This document shows, piece after piece, positions 7,875 through 15,426 of a stretch of DNA of 35,885 bases; position 1 is the stretch's first letter; each line of letters begins with the position of its first letter. Position numbers and translations under genes: made by a program. This DNA comes from Paenibacillus artemisiicola (GTDB lineage Bacteria; Bacillota; Bacilli; Paenibacillales; Paenibacillaceae). Below the pieces are notes generated by a model. The model made no database searches and had not been told where the DNA came from. It saw only the letters and a list, made by a program, of their open reading frames with translations. Location: positions 1 through 35,885 of the forward strand of contig NZ_JAGGDJ010000054.1 of the NCBI RefSeq assembly GCF_017652985.1, in the 5' to 3' direction.

Positions 7875-9077
7875 ATGGCGAACGGCGATCGGAAGCCCGC
7901 GTTATGGATCAATGCCGACATTTACGCGCCCGACGGAATCATCAAGCGGGGGAGGATCCTGGTCGACGGGGAAGGAAGGATCGGGGACGTTGGCGGTCCC
8001 GATACGGTATACGGGGACGATATCCCGGTTTTTGACGCCGAGGGGCTGAAGATCGTGCCGGGCTTTATCGACGTGCACGTCCACGGCGGGAACGGATTTA
8101 ACGCGATGGAGGGAACGTACGAGGATCTGGACGGGATCAGCCGGTTTCATGCCCGGCACGGAACGACGTCCTTTCTGGCGACGACCGCAACGGCATCGAA
8201 CGAGAGGATCACGAAGGCGCTGGAGGCCGCCGCCGATGCGATGCGAAGAGGCGTGTCCGGCGCCGAGCTCCTCGGCATCCATCTGGAAGGGCCGTTCTTG
8301 AACGTCAAGCGAAGCGGGGCGCAGAGCAAGGACGACATCCGTCCTCCCGACCTCGGCGAGATCGAGAGATTCATGCGGTCCGCCGGGCAGCGGATCAAGC
8401 TCGTCACGCTGGCGCCCGAGGCGGAGGGAGGACGGGAGGCCGTCCGTTATTTCGCCGAACGCGGAGTGACCGTATCCGCCGGCCATTCGGACGCGACCTA
8501 CGAGCAGGCCGCGGAGGCTATCGCATGGGGCGTGAGCCATACGACTCACCATTTTAACGGCATGAGCCCGCTGCATCACCGGGAGCCGGGTCTTGCCGGC
8601 GCGGGGCTGACGCGTCCCGAGCTTACGACGGAGCTTATCGCGGACGGCATTCACGTGCACCCGGCGGCGGTGAAATTGCTGTTCGACGTCAAATCGCCGA
8701 TGAACGTGTGCATGATTACGGACGCGGTCGCCTGCTGCGGATTGCCGGACGGCGATTACGGCCGGGTGGTCATGACGGGCGGCCGGATCTATTTGAAGGA
8801 CGGCTCGAGCCTGGCGGGCAGCTCGCTGACGATGCTTCAGGCGCTGAAGAACGCCATGTCCTTTACCGGCCTGCCGATGGAGCGCATTCTCCCGTCTTTA
8901 ACCCGGGTACCCGCCCGTCAAATCCGCATGGATTGCCGTAAAGGCGCCCTGGAGGCCGGAAAAGACGCCGACTTTCTAATCCTGGACCAAGAGCTGAATC
9001 TGATCTCGACCTTCGTTGCCGGCCGCGAGGCGTATCGTTCCCAAGAAAGCGGTACTATTATCAGAAAATTGAAATAA
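7875..9077 (+). CDS. nagA: N-acetylhexosamine-6-phosphate deacetylase NagA
   Basis: 400 residues, an amidohydrolase-superfamily TIM barrel. The motifs appear in the NagA order: PGFIDVHVHGG (His68, His70), HLEGPF with the metal-binding Glu, SAGHS and HTTHHFNGM with the metal His residues, the substrate-binding ELIADGIHVHP, and ITDAV with the catalytic Asp. It removes acetate from GlcNAc-6-P or GalNAc-6-P. The start at ATG 7875 is chosen because AAAGGAGG (7861-7867) lies at ideal distance; the frame is open further upstream only inside the ROK gene. It links the ROK kinase to the AgaS-like deaminase of the same cluster. Confidence 0.93.
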   Translation: MANGDRKPALWINADIYAPDGIIKRGRILVDGEGRIGDVGGPDTVYGDDIPVFDAEGLKIVPGFIDVHVHGGNGFNAMEGTYEDLDGISRFHARHGTTSFLATTATASNERITKALEAAADAMRRGVSGAELLGIHLEGPFLNVKRSGAQSKDDIRPPDLGEIERFMRSAGQRIKLVTLAPEAEGGREAVRYFAERGVTVSAGHSDATYEQAAEAIAWGVSHTTHHFNGMSPLHHREPGLAGAGLTRPELTTELIADGIHVHPAAVKLLFDVKSPMNVCMITDAVACCGLPDGDYGRVVMTGGRIYLKDGSSLAGSSLTMLQALKNAMSFTGLPMERILPSLTRVPARQIRMDCRKGALEAGKDADFLILDQELNLISTFVAGREAYRSQESGTIIRKLK

Positions 9078-9115
9078 CGATCTCGAAACGATCATATCGG
9101 GTGAGGTGAGAAACC

Positions 9116-10399
9116 GTGATTAAAGCAGCTTTGCTTGGCGCGGGCAGCAGAGGGATGTTCGCCTACGCTTCGTATGCGTTAAGAAGACCGCTCGACATTC
9201 AATTCGTCGCCGTGGCGGAACCGAACGAAGAGCGCAGACGGCGATTTGCCGCCGAGCATCGGATTCCCGAGGATAGGCAATTCGCCTCCTGGGAGGAGCT
9301 GCTCGAGGAGCCGCGGATTTGCGAAGCGCTTCTGATCTGCACGCAGGACAGGGATCATTTCCGTCCGACGATGAAGGCGCTGGAAGCGGGTTACGACATT
9401 CTTCTGGAGAAGCCGATGTCTCCCGACCCGCTGGAGACGATCCGGATGGCGGAGGAGGCGGAACGGCGGAAGCGGATTCTCACCGTGTGCCACGTCTCGC
9501 GGTACTCGACCTTCTACAGCGCGGTCAAGAAGCTGTTGGAGGAAGGCCGGATCGGCAGAACGATGACGGTTCAGTGGACCGAGAACGTCGGGTACTGGCA
9601 TCAAGCGCACAGCTTCGTCCGGGGGAACTGGCGGAATTCGGCCGAATCGAGTCCGATGCTGCTGCAGAAGAGCTGCCACGACATGGATATGCTTCAGTGG
9701 TTGATCGGAAGCCGCGTGACCAGCGTATCGTCTTACGGCTCGCTCTCTTATTTCAAAGAAGAGAACGCTCCGGAAGGATCGACCGCCAGATGCACGGACG
9801 GCTGTCGGGTCGAGCATGAATGCGATTATTCCGCGCTGAGATTGTATTTGACCGATCAGGATACATGGCCCGCGAGAGTCATCAGCCTGACGAACAGCGT
9901 CGAAGCGCGCTTGAAAGCGCTGCAGGACGGTCCTTACGGACGCTGCGTGTACAGATGCGATAACGACGTCGTCGACCATCAGGTCGTTAATTTGCTGTTC
10001 GACAACGAGGTGACGGTTGCGTTCACCATGACGGCCTTCACGCATGACGTCAGCCGCTCCTTCAAGATTATGGGCACGAAAGGCGAGCTCAGGGGCCACA
10101 CCGGCAAAAACGAGATCGAAATCGTTTCTTTCGACGGCCGGCGGGAAACGATTCGCCCACGGGAAGTCGAAGGCGGGCACGGCGGAGCCGATACGATGAT
10201 CATGCAAAGCTTCGTCCGGCAGGTCGAGGATCGGCAACCGGCGGGAATCTCTTCGGGGATGGAATCCGCCGGCAGCCACCTCATCGTATTCGCCGCGGAA
10301 GAATCGAGACTTACGGGCAAGACCGTCGCGATGGACGAATTCGTGCGCCGGCTGAAGGATCTAGGCTCCGGGACGGGAGGCCTCCTCCATGAAGTTTGA
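9116..10399 (+). CDS. Gfo/Idh/MocA-family NAD(P)-dependent oxidoreductase, cysteine-rich subgroup
   Basis: 427 residues from GTG with GTGAGGTGAG just upstream. The N-terminal Rossmann fold has LLGAGSRGMFAY, and LLEKPMS carries the conserved Lys of the family; KSCHDMDMLQWLIG corresponds to the catalytic helix with its conserved His-Asp. The C-terminal domain contains a distinctive cysteine set: C226, C230, C236 (CTDGC...EC) and C277, C281 (CVYRC). This could bind a metal but no cofactor can be assigned by reading. Relatives oxidise or reduce sugars and inositols, and one branch (GH109) hydrolyses alpha-N-acetylgalactosaminides through an NAD redox mechanism. I do not see enough to call it GH109. 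The last 11 bases overlap the next gene. Confidence 0.82.
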   Translation: MIKAALLGAGSRGMFAYASYALRRPLDIQFVAVAEPNEERRRRFAAEHRIPEDRQFASWEELLEEPRICEALLICTQDRDHFRPTMKALEAGYDILLEKPMSPDPLETIRMAEEAERRKRILTVCHVSRYSTFYSAVKKLLEEGRIGRTMTVQWTENVGYWHQAHSFVRGNWRNSAESSPMLLQKSCHDMDMLQWLIGSRVTSVSSYGSLSYFKEENAPEGSTARCTDGCRVEHECDYSALRLYLTDQDTWPARVISLTNSVEARLKALQDGPYGRCVYRCDNDVVDHQVVNLLFDNEVTVAFTMTAFTHDVSRSFKIMGTKGELRGHTGKNEIEIVSFDGRRETIRPREVEGGHGGADTMIMQSFVRQVEDRQPAGISSGMESAGSHLIVFAAEESRLTGKTVAMDEFVRRLKDLGSGTGGLLHEV

Positions 10400-11996
10400 C
10401 GCCATGCATCACCCTTATCCGTCCAAACGGATGACGCTGTACGGAAAGAACGGCATGGTCGCTACTTCGCAATCGGCGGCGGCGCAAGCCGGCCTCGATA
10501 TGCTGAAGAAAGGCGGGAACGCCGTTGATGCGGCGGTCGCGGCGGCGGCCTGCATGATCGTCGCGGAGCCGACTTCCAACGGCTTGGGAGGAGACGCGTT
10601 CGCCATCGTCTACATGGACGGCAAGCTGCACGGCCTGAATGGAAGCGGTTCTGCTCCCGCGGGCATCTCGGCAGACGCCGTGAAAGCGCTTGGGCACAAG
10701 CGCATGCCGGCGGTCGGTTGGCTGCCCGTGACGGTGCCGGGTGTCCCGGCATCATGGGCGGCCTTGTCGGAAAGATTCGGAAAACTCCCGTTCTCCGAGC
10801 TTCTCCGACCCGCCATCACCTATGCGGCTGAAGGCTGCCCGGTCGCGCCCGACCTGGCACGCGAATGGAAGCGGTATTACGACCGGTACGCGGAGCAACT
10901 GCAGGGAGAGGAGTTCGAAGAATGGTTCCGCGTTTACGCGCCGGAAGGAAGGGCGCCGGAAGCCGGCGAAGTATGGCGGTCGCAAGACCATGCCCGTTCG
11001 CTCGCGGCCATCGCGGAGACGGGAGCGCGGGCCTTTTATGAAGGCGGTTTGGCCGACCGAATCGATCATTATTCCCGGAAACAAGGCGGCTTTATCCGCA
11101 AGAGCGATCTGGAGGCTTACGCTCCTCAGTGGGTCGACCCGATTTCGGTCAACTACCGCGGGTACGATATTTGGGAGCTGCCGCCGAACGGGCAGGGGCT
11201 GGTTCCCTTGATCGCGCTGAACCTGTTAAAGGGCTTCGACCGGAGCGAGCGGGATCTTGCCTCCTATTACCACAAGCAGATCGAAGCGATCAAATTGGCT
11301 TTCGCGGACGGGAAGGCGTATATCACCGACCCGGAGCACATGAAGATTTCCGTTCGGGAACTGCTGTCGGACTCGTATGCGGAAGAGAGAAGGAAGCTGA
11401 TCGGGAAGGAAGCGCTTCTGCCGCTGCCCGGGCGATTGCCGAGAAGCGATACCATCTATCTGTGCGCCGCCGACGGGGACGGCAACATGGTGTCCTTCAT
11501 TCAGAGCAACGCCGACGGATTCGGTTCGGGCGTGGTCGTTCCGGGAACGGGAATCGCGCTGCAGAACCGCGGCTCCGGCTTCTCGCTCGATCCGGCCGAC
11601 GCCAATTGCCTGGAGCCGGGCAAAAAGTCGTACCATACGCTCATTCCCGGCTTCATTACCCGGAACGGCGAGGCCGTCGGCCCTTTCGGCGTCATGGGCG
11701 GTTATATGCAGCCTCAAGGGCATGTTCAGGTCGTGTCCAGCCTCGCCGATTTCGGATTCTCCCCCCAGGCCGCGCTGGATGCGCCGAGGTGGCAGTGGCT
11801 TCACGGCAGAACGGTAAAGCTGGAACGCGGATTCGCCGAGCCCGCCGGCCTCTCCCTGCTGCGAATGGGGCACGATATTCAGTGGGCCGTCGATCAATAT
11901 ACGTTCGGCAAAGGACAAATCATTCTCCGGAACAAAGAAGGCGTGCTGGCCGGCGCGACGGAACCGCGCTCCGACGGCGTCGTAGCGGCCTGGTAA
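10389..11996 (+). CDS. Gamma-glutamyltranspeptidase-family N-terminal nucleophile hydrolase (cytosolic, YwrD-like)
   Basis: 535 residues. The N-terminal GMVATSQSAAAQAGLDMLKKGGNAVDA and SNGLGGDAF, and later PPNGQGLVPL, are GGT-family hallmarks. Thr355 in SDTIYLCAADGDGNMVS aligns with the nucleophilic Thr that becomes the new N-terminus after autocleavage, so the enzyme should mature into two chains. The downstream GSGFSLDP and GVMGGYMQPQGH also fit. There is no signal peptide, unlike secreted Ggt, so it resembles cytosolic YwrD-type proteins. Activity could be transfer or hydrolysis of gamma-glutamyl compounds or an acylase reaction. Its presence inside an amino-sugar operon, overlapping the oxidoreductase gene by 11 bp, suggests the substrate carries an acyl or peptide group; this is inference. 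Confidence 0.85.
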   Translation: MKFDAMHHPYPSKRMTLYGKNGMVATSQSAAAQAGLDMLKKGGNAVDAAVAAAACMIVAEPTSNGLGGDAFAIVYMDGKLHGLNGSGSAPAGISADAVKALGHKRMPAVGWLPVTVPGVPASWAALSERFGKLPFSELLRPAITYAAEGCPVAPDLAREWKRYYDRYAEQLQGEEFEEWFRVYAPEGRAPEAGEVWRSQDHARSLAAIAETGARAFYEGGLADRIDHYSRKQGGFIRKSDLEAYAPQWVDPISVNYRGYDIWELPPNGQGLVPLIALNLLKGFDRSERDLASYYHKQIEAIKLAFADGKAYITDPEHMKISVRELLSDSYAEERRKLIGKEALLPLPGRLPRSDTIYLCAADGDGNMVSFIQSNADGFGSGVVVPGTGIALQNRGSGFSLDPADANCLEPGKKSYHTLIPGFITRNGEAVGPFGVMGGYMQPQGHVQVVSSLADFGFSPQAALDAPRWQWLHGRTVKLERGFAEPAGLSLLRMGHDIQWAVDQYTFGKGQIILRNKEGVLAGATEPRSDGVVAAW

Positions 11997-12028
11997 ACGG
12001 CTTTGCGCATTCATTCCTCGCCTCCATC

Positions 12029-12044
12029 CGCTTCGCGCGAAGCG
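12029..12044. repeat. 16-bp perfect palindrome between ggt-like gene and transporter
   Basis: CGCTTCGC followed directly by its reverse complement GCGAAGCG. It could be an operator half-pair or an RNA hairpin; there is no T-run after it. Confidence 0.4.
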
Positions 12045-12057
12045 TACTTCCCGCCTT

Positions 12058-12093
12058 AAGCCATAAGCAGACGACGCTTCGCTTTTATGGCTT
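12058..12093 (+). repeat. 9-bp inverted repeat, possible mRNA stem-loop
   Basis: AAGCCATAA (12058-12066) and TTATGGCTT (12085-12093) are perfect complements around an 18-base loop. No poly-T follows, so it is a weak terminator at best. The 212-bp gap 11997-12208 contains this and the palindrome at 12029 but no convincing -35/-10 pair, so the transporter genes may depend on read-through. Confidence 0.4.
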
Positions 12094-12208
12094 GCATCTC
12101 ATAGATAGATCGACGCATGTTTTCAAATCGTACCGAGCGAGCCTAGTACATCATCGGAAACCGCGGCAGCCATGAACTCGGCCTTAAAATCGATTGAGGG
12201 GGATTCAT

Positions 12209-13525
12209 ATGAAAAAGCTGTTTTCCTTACTGATGGTTGCGTTGATGGTCGTTCTGACCGCCTGCTCCGGCGGTTCCGGCGCGGAGGAGGGCAACGCGGG
12301 AGGCGCGAATGCGGGCGCCTCCGGCGCGGGGGGCGCCGGCTCCGGCGACAAGGTGAAGCTGCGCTACGCGATCTGGGATAAAAACCAGGAGCCCGCCATG
12401 CAGGAAATCATCCGGAAATTCAACGAAGCGAATCCGAATATTTCGGTAACGGTGGAAGTGACGCCGTTCGACCAATACTGGACCAAGCTCGAAACGGCCG
12501 CGGCGGGCAAAAGCCTTCCCGACCTATTCTGGATGAACCCGGCCAACTTCCTGAAGTATGCCAGCAACGGCCAGCTCGCCCCGATCAGCGATAAAATCGC
12601 GGCCGATCAGGTCGATATGGCGAATTACCCGCAAGCGCTTATCGATCTGTACACGTTCGACGGGAAGGTGTATTCGTTCCCGAAGGACTTCGATACGATC
12701 GGCTTATGGTATAACAAAGAGCTGTTCGACAAGGCCGGCGTTCCGTATCCGGACGACACGTGGGACTGGAACAAGCTGGTGGAGGTATCCAAGCAGCTGA
12801 CGGATCCCGCGAAGGGCATCTTCGGTTTTGCCGCTCCGATCGATTCGCAGCAGGAGCTCGGCTACAATTTTATATTCCAGAACGAAGGGTACGTCATTTC
12901 CGAGGACAAAAAATCGCTCGGCTACGGCGAGCCCGCGACCATCGAAGCGATGCAGTTCCTGAACGATCTCGTGCTGAAGTACAAGGTGTCTCCGTCGCTT
13001 CAGCAAATGACGGACAACACGGTCAACGTGCTGTTCGAATCGGGCAAGGCGGCGATGATTACCGCCGGCTCCTGGAACCAGATCGAGTTCTCGCAGAACG
13101 AATATACGAAGGACAAAGTCGACGTCGCTCCGCTGCCGCAAGGCAAGAAGAGAGCCACCGTCATCAACGGGCTGGGCAACGTTATCGCGGCGAACGCGAA
13201 GCATCCCGAAGAAGCATGGCTCTTCTCGAAATTTCTCGGATCGAAGGAAGCGGCCGATATTCAAGCCGCATCGGGAACGGTCATACCGGCGTTCAACGGA
13301 ACGCAGGCCCCGTTCGTGGAATCGAATTCGGCCTTCGACCTGCAGGTATTCGTGGACGCCGCGAAATACGCCGTGCCTTATCCGATCTCTCTCGAGACGC
13401 GCAAGTGGCAGCAGTTCGAAATCGATTATTTCAAGAAAGCGTGGGCCGGGGAAATTTCCGTCAAGGAAGCCGCCAAGATGGTGAACGAAGCAGGCAACAA
13501 GGTGCTGGCGGAAGAGCGGCGTTAG
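12209..13525 (+). CDS. Sugar ABC transporter substrate-binding lipoprotein (family 1), importer 1
   Basis: 438 residues from ATG 12209, preceded by GAGGGGGAT; a TTG five codons upstream is a worse start. The signal peptide MKKLFSLLMVALMVVLTAC ends in a lipobox with Cys19 as the lipidated residue. A Gly/Ala-rich tether (~20-48) follows, then the extracellular solute-binding protein fold beginning KVKLRYAIWDKNQEP, with LPDLFWMNPANF and DTIGLWYNKELFDKAGVPYPDDTWDWN, typical of binding proteins for oligosaccharides (SBP_bac_1). It captures the sugar outside the membrane and delivers it to the two permeases encoded downstream. The gap to the permease gene contains a 32-bp perfect palindrome. Confidence 0.92.
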   Translation: MKKLFSLLMVALMVVLTACSGGSGAEEGNAGGANAGASGAGGAGSGDKVKLRYAIWDKNQEPAMQEIIRKFNEANPNISVTVEVTPFDQYWTKLETAAAGKSLPDLFWMNPANFLKYASNGQLAPISDKIAADQVDMANYPQALIDLYTFDGKVYSFPKDFDTIGLWYNKELFDKAGVPYPDDTWDWNKLVEVSKQLTDPAKGIFGFAAPIDSQQELGYNFIFQNEGYVISEDKKSLGYGEPATIEAMQFLNDLVLKYKVSPSLQQMTDNTVNVLFESGKAAMITAGSWNQIEFSQNEYTKDKVDVAPLPQGKKRATVINGLGNVIAANAKHPEEAWLFSKFLGSKEAADIQAASGTVIPAFNGTQAPFVESNSAFDLQVFVDAAKYAVPYPISLETRKWQQFEIDYFKKAWAGEISVKEAAKMVNEAGNKVLAEERR

Positions 13526-13540
13526 CCTGTGCATCAAGCC

Positions 13541-13572
13541 GCGGCACCGGCCGCCCGGGCGGCCGGTGCCGC
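13541..13572 (+). repeat. 32-bp perfect palindrome in the lipoprotein-permease gap
   Basis: GCGGCACCGGCCGCCC is followed immediately by its exact reverse complement. It lies 15 bp after the binding-protein stop and 18 bp before the permease start. As RNA it would form an extremely stable GC stem with no T-run after it. In many sugar ABC operons a stem at this position protects the upstream mRNA and lowers permease expression; that role is inferred here. Confidence 0.75.
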
Positions 13573-13589
13573 CATTAGGAGGAATGCGA

Positions 13590-14543
13590 ATGGACGCCTT
13601 AGGATCGAATGCCCCGACGCAATCGGCCGTCCCCCTGAAACAAACAAAAAGGATGGGGATGGGCAGGCTGCGCCGCAACGATTATTTCTGGGCCTATCTT
13701 ATGATCGCCCCGACCATGATCGGTACCGCCGTTTTCAGTATTTGGCCGCTCTTCCAAACGCTCTATCTCGGCTTTACGAAGTGGGATGCGTTCGGGAATT
13801 ACGAGTGGACGGGTACGGAAAACTATCGGCGCATGGCAAGCGATCCGGAATTATGGCTTTCTTTGAAGAATACGGCGGTGTTCACGATCTGCACCGTGCC
13901 GGTCAGTCTGGTGCTCTCCACGATCGTCGCGATTTTATTGAACCAGAAAATCCGCGGGATTCCGATATACCGCACGCTGTATTTCCTGCCGGTGGTGACG
14001 ATGCCGGCGGCCGTGGCCATGGTGTGGAAATGGCTGTATAACGCCGACTTCGGACTGCTCAACTATGCGCTGGGGTTCTTCACCGATCTGCGGCCCGGTT
14101 GGGTATCCGACCCGTCGATCGCGCTGTATTCCATAGCCGTCGTGTCCGTATGGGGCGGCATCGGGTATAACATGATCATTCTCATTTCCGGACTTCAGGG
14201 AATCTCCTCGACCTTGTACGAAGCGGCTTCCATAGACGGGGCGAGCACGATGACGAGGCTGTTCCGCATCACGCTGCCGCTTCTGACGCCTACTTTCTTC
14301 TTTCTGACCATCACTTCGCTGATCGGCTCGCTTCAAGTATTCGAATTGATTTTCATGATGATCGGACCGAACAGCATTGCCATCGACGCGACGCAAACGA
14401 TAGTCTATTACTTCTACCAGACGGCGTTCCTCGATAACGATAAAGGCTACGCGACGGCCATTGCCCTGCTGTTGTTCGCGATCATCTTGCTTGTTACCGT
14501 CGTCCAATTTATTTTCCAGAAAAAATGGGTCCATTACGAATAG
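13590..14543 (+). CDS. Sugar ABC transporter permease 1 (MalF/UgpA type), importer 1
   Basis: 317 residues from ATG 13590 with AGGAGG at 13577-13582; ATG 13584 is possible but too close to that site. A cytoplasmic N-terminus leads into about six membrane segments, beginning FWAYLMIAPTMIGTAVFSIWPLF. The EAA loop that docks the ATPase is YEAASIDGAS...FRITLPLLTP. This is the first of the two permeases of importer 1. No ATP-binding subunit gene is near, as is usual for Bacillales sugar importers that share an MsmX-type ATPase. Confidence 0.92.
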   Translation: MDALGSNAPTQSAVPLKQTKRMGMGRLRRNDYFWAYLMIAPTMIGTAVFSIWPLFQTLYLGFTKWDAFGNYEWTGTENYRRMASDPELWLSLKNTAVFTICTVPVSLVLSTIVAILLNQKIRGIPIYRTLYFLPVVTMPAAVAMVWKWLYNADFGLLNYALGFFTDLRPGWVSDPSIALYSIAVVSVWGGIGYNMIILISGLQGISSTLYEAASIDGASTMTRLFRITLPLLTPTFFFLTITSLIGSLQVFELIFMMIGPNSIAIDATQTIVYYFYQTAFLDNDKGYATAIALLLFAIILLVTVVQFIFQKKWVHYE

Positions 14544-14554
14544 GGGGCCAAGCC

Positions 14555-15388
14555 ATGCCTACGCAAAAGCGTTTCCGTATGAAGCTCGCCGCAACGCATC
14601 TCGTACTCCTCGCCGGAGCGCTTGTCATGACCGTTCCGTTCGTCTGGATGGTGCTTACATCGGTGAAGACGATGGGGGAAGCGACCCGCATTCCGCCGGT
14701 CATCTTTCCGAAGGCCATCCAGTGGCGCAATTATGCCGGCGTTTTCGACACGCTTCCTTTTCTCGCCTTCTATTGGAATACCGTCATGACGACGGTCGCG
14801 AAGACGTTCGGTCAGCTGGTCTTCTGCTCGCTTGCCGCGTACGCGTTCGCCCGCATCGACTTTCCGCTAAAAAACGTACTGTTCATCCTGCTGCTATCCG
14901 TTCTCATGGTGCCGAACCAGGCCTATCTGATCCCGCAATATTTAATCATGGTCAAATTCGAATGGCTGAACACGTTGACCGCCTTAATCGTACCGGGACT
15001 TACAAGCGCTTTCGGCACCTTCCTGCTCCGCCAATTTTTCCAATCGATGCCGAAAGAACTGGAGGAGGCCGCGAAAATCGACGGCTGCAACCATTTCCGA
15101 ATCTACTTCCGGATTTTGCTGCCGCTGGCCAAACCGGGCCTGATCGCGCTGGCCATCATGACCGCGCTCTGGTCCTGGAGCGATTTGATGTGGCCGCTGA
15201 TCGTCAACAGCTCCCCGGAGAAGATGCCGCTCTCCGCGGGACTGGCTTCCCTTCAGGGGCAGTATTTGACCGACTACCCGCTGCTTATGGCGGGATCGCT
15301 GCTCGCGATCCTGCCGATGATTCTCGTCTTTAGCGTCTCGCAGCGCTATTTCGTCGAAGGCATCGCGCTTTCGGGCACGAAGGGCTGA
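14555..15388 (+). CDS. Sugar ABC transporter permease 2 (MalG/UgpE type), importer 1
   Basis: 277 residues from ATG 14555, 11 bp after the previous stop with AGGGGG as ribosome binding site; the in-frame ATG at 14525 lies inside the upstream gene. About six membrane segments are visible starting at LVLLAGALVMTVPFVWMVLTS. The EAA loop reads EEAAKIDGCNHFRIYFRILLPLAKP. It ends with VSQRYFVEGIALSGTKG, the usual C-terminus of MalG-type permeases. It pairs with the permease encoded at 13590. Confidence 0.92.
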   Translation: MPTQKRFRMKLAATHLVLLAGALVMTVPFVWMVLTSVKTMGEATRIPPVIFPKAIQWRNYAGVFDTLPFLAFYWNTVMTTVAKTFGQLVFCSLAAYAFARIDFPLKNVLFILLLSVLMVPNQAYLIPQYLIMVKFEWLNTLTALIVPGLTSAFGTFLLRQFFQSMPKELEEAAKIDGCNHFRIYFRILLPLAKPGLIALAIMTALWSWSDLMWPLIVNSSPEKMPLSAGLASLQGQYLTDYPLLMAGSLLAILPMILVFSVSQRYFVEGIALSGTKG

Positions 15389-15426
15389 GCCGTAACGATT
15401 ATCAAAAAAATGGGAGGGGTTATAAG

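Noticed and set aside
9116..10399. Calling the Gfo/Idh/MocA protein a GH109 alpha-N-acetylgalactosaminidase
   Set aside because: The fold and context allow it, but I could not identify family-specific GH109 signatures; the cysteine-rich subgroup looks distinct.
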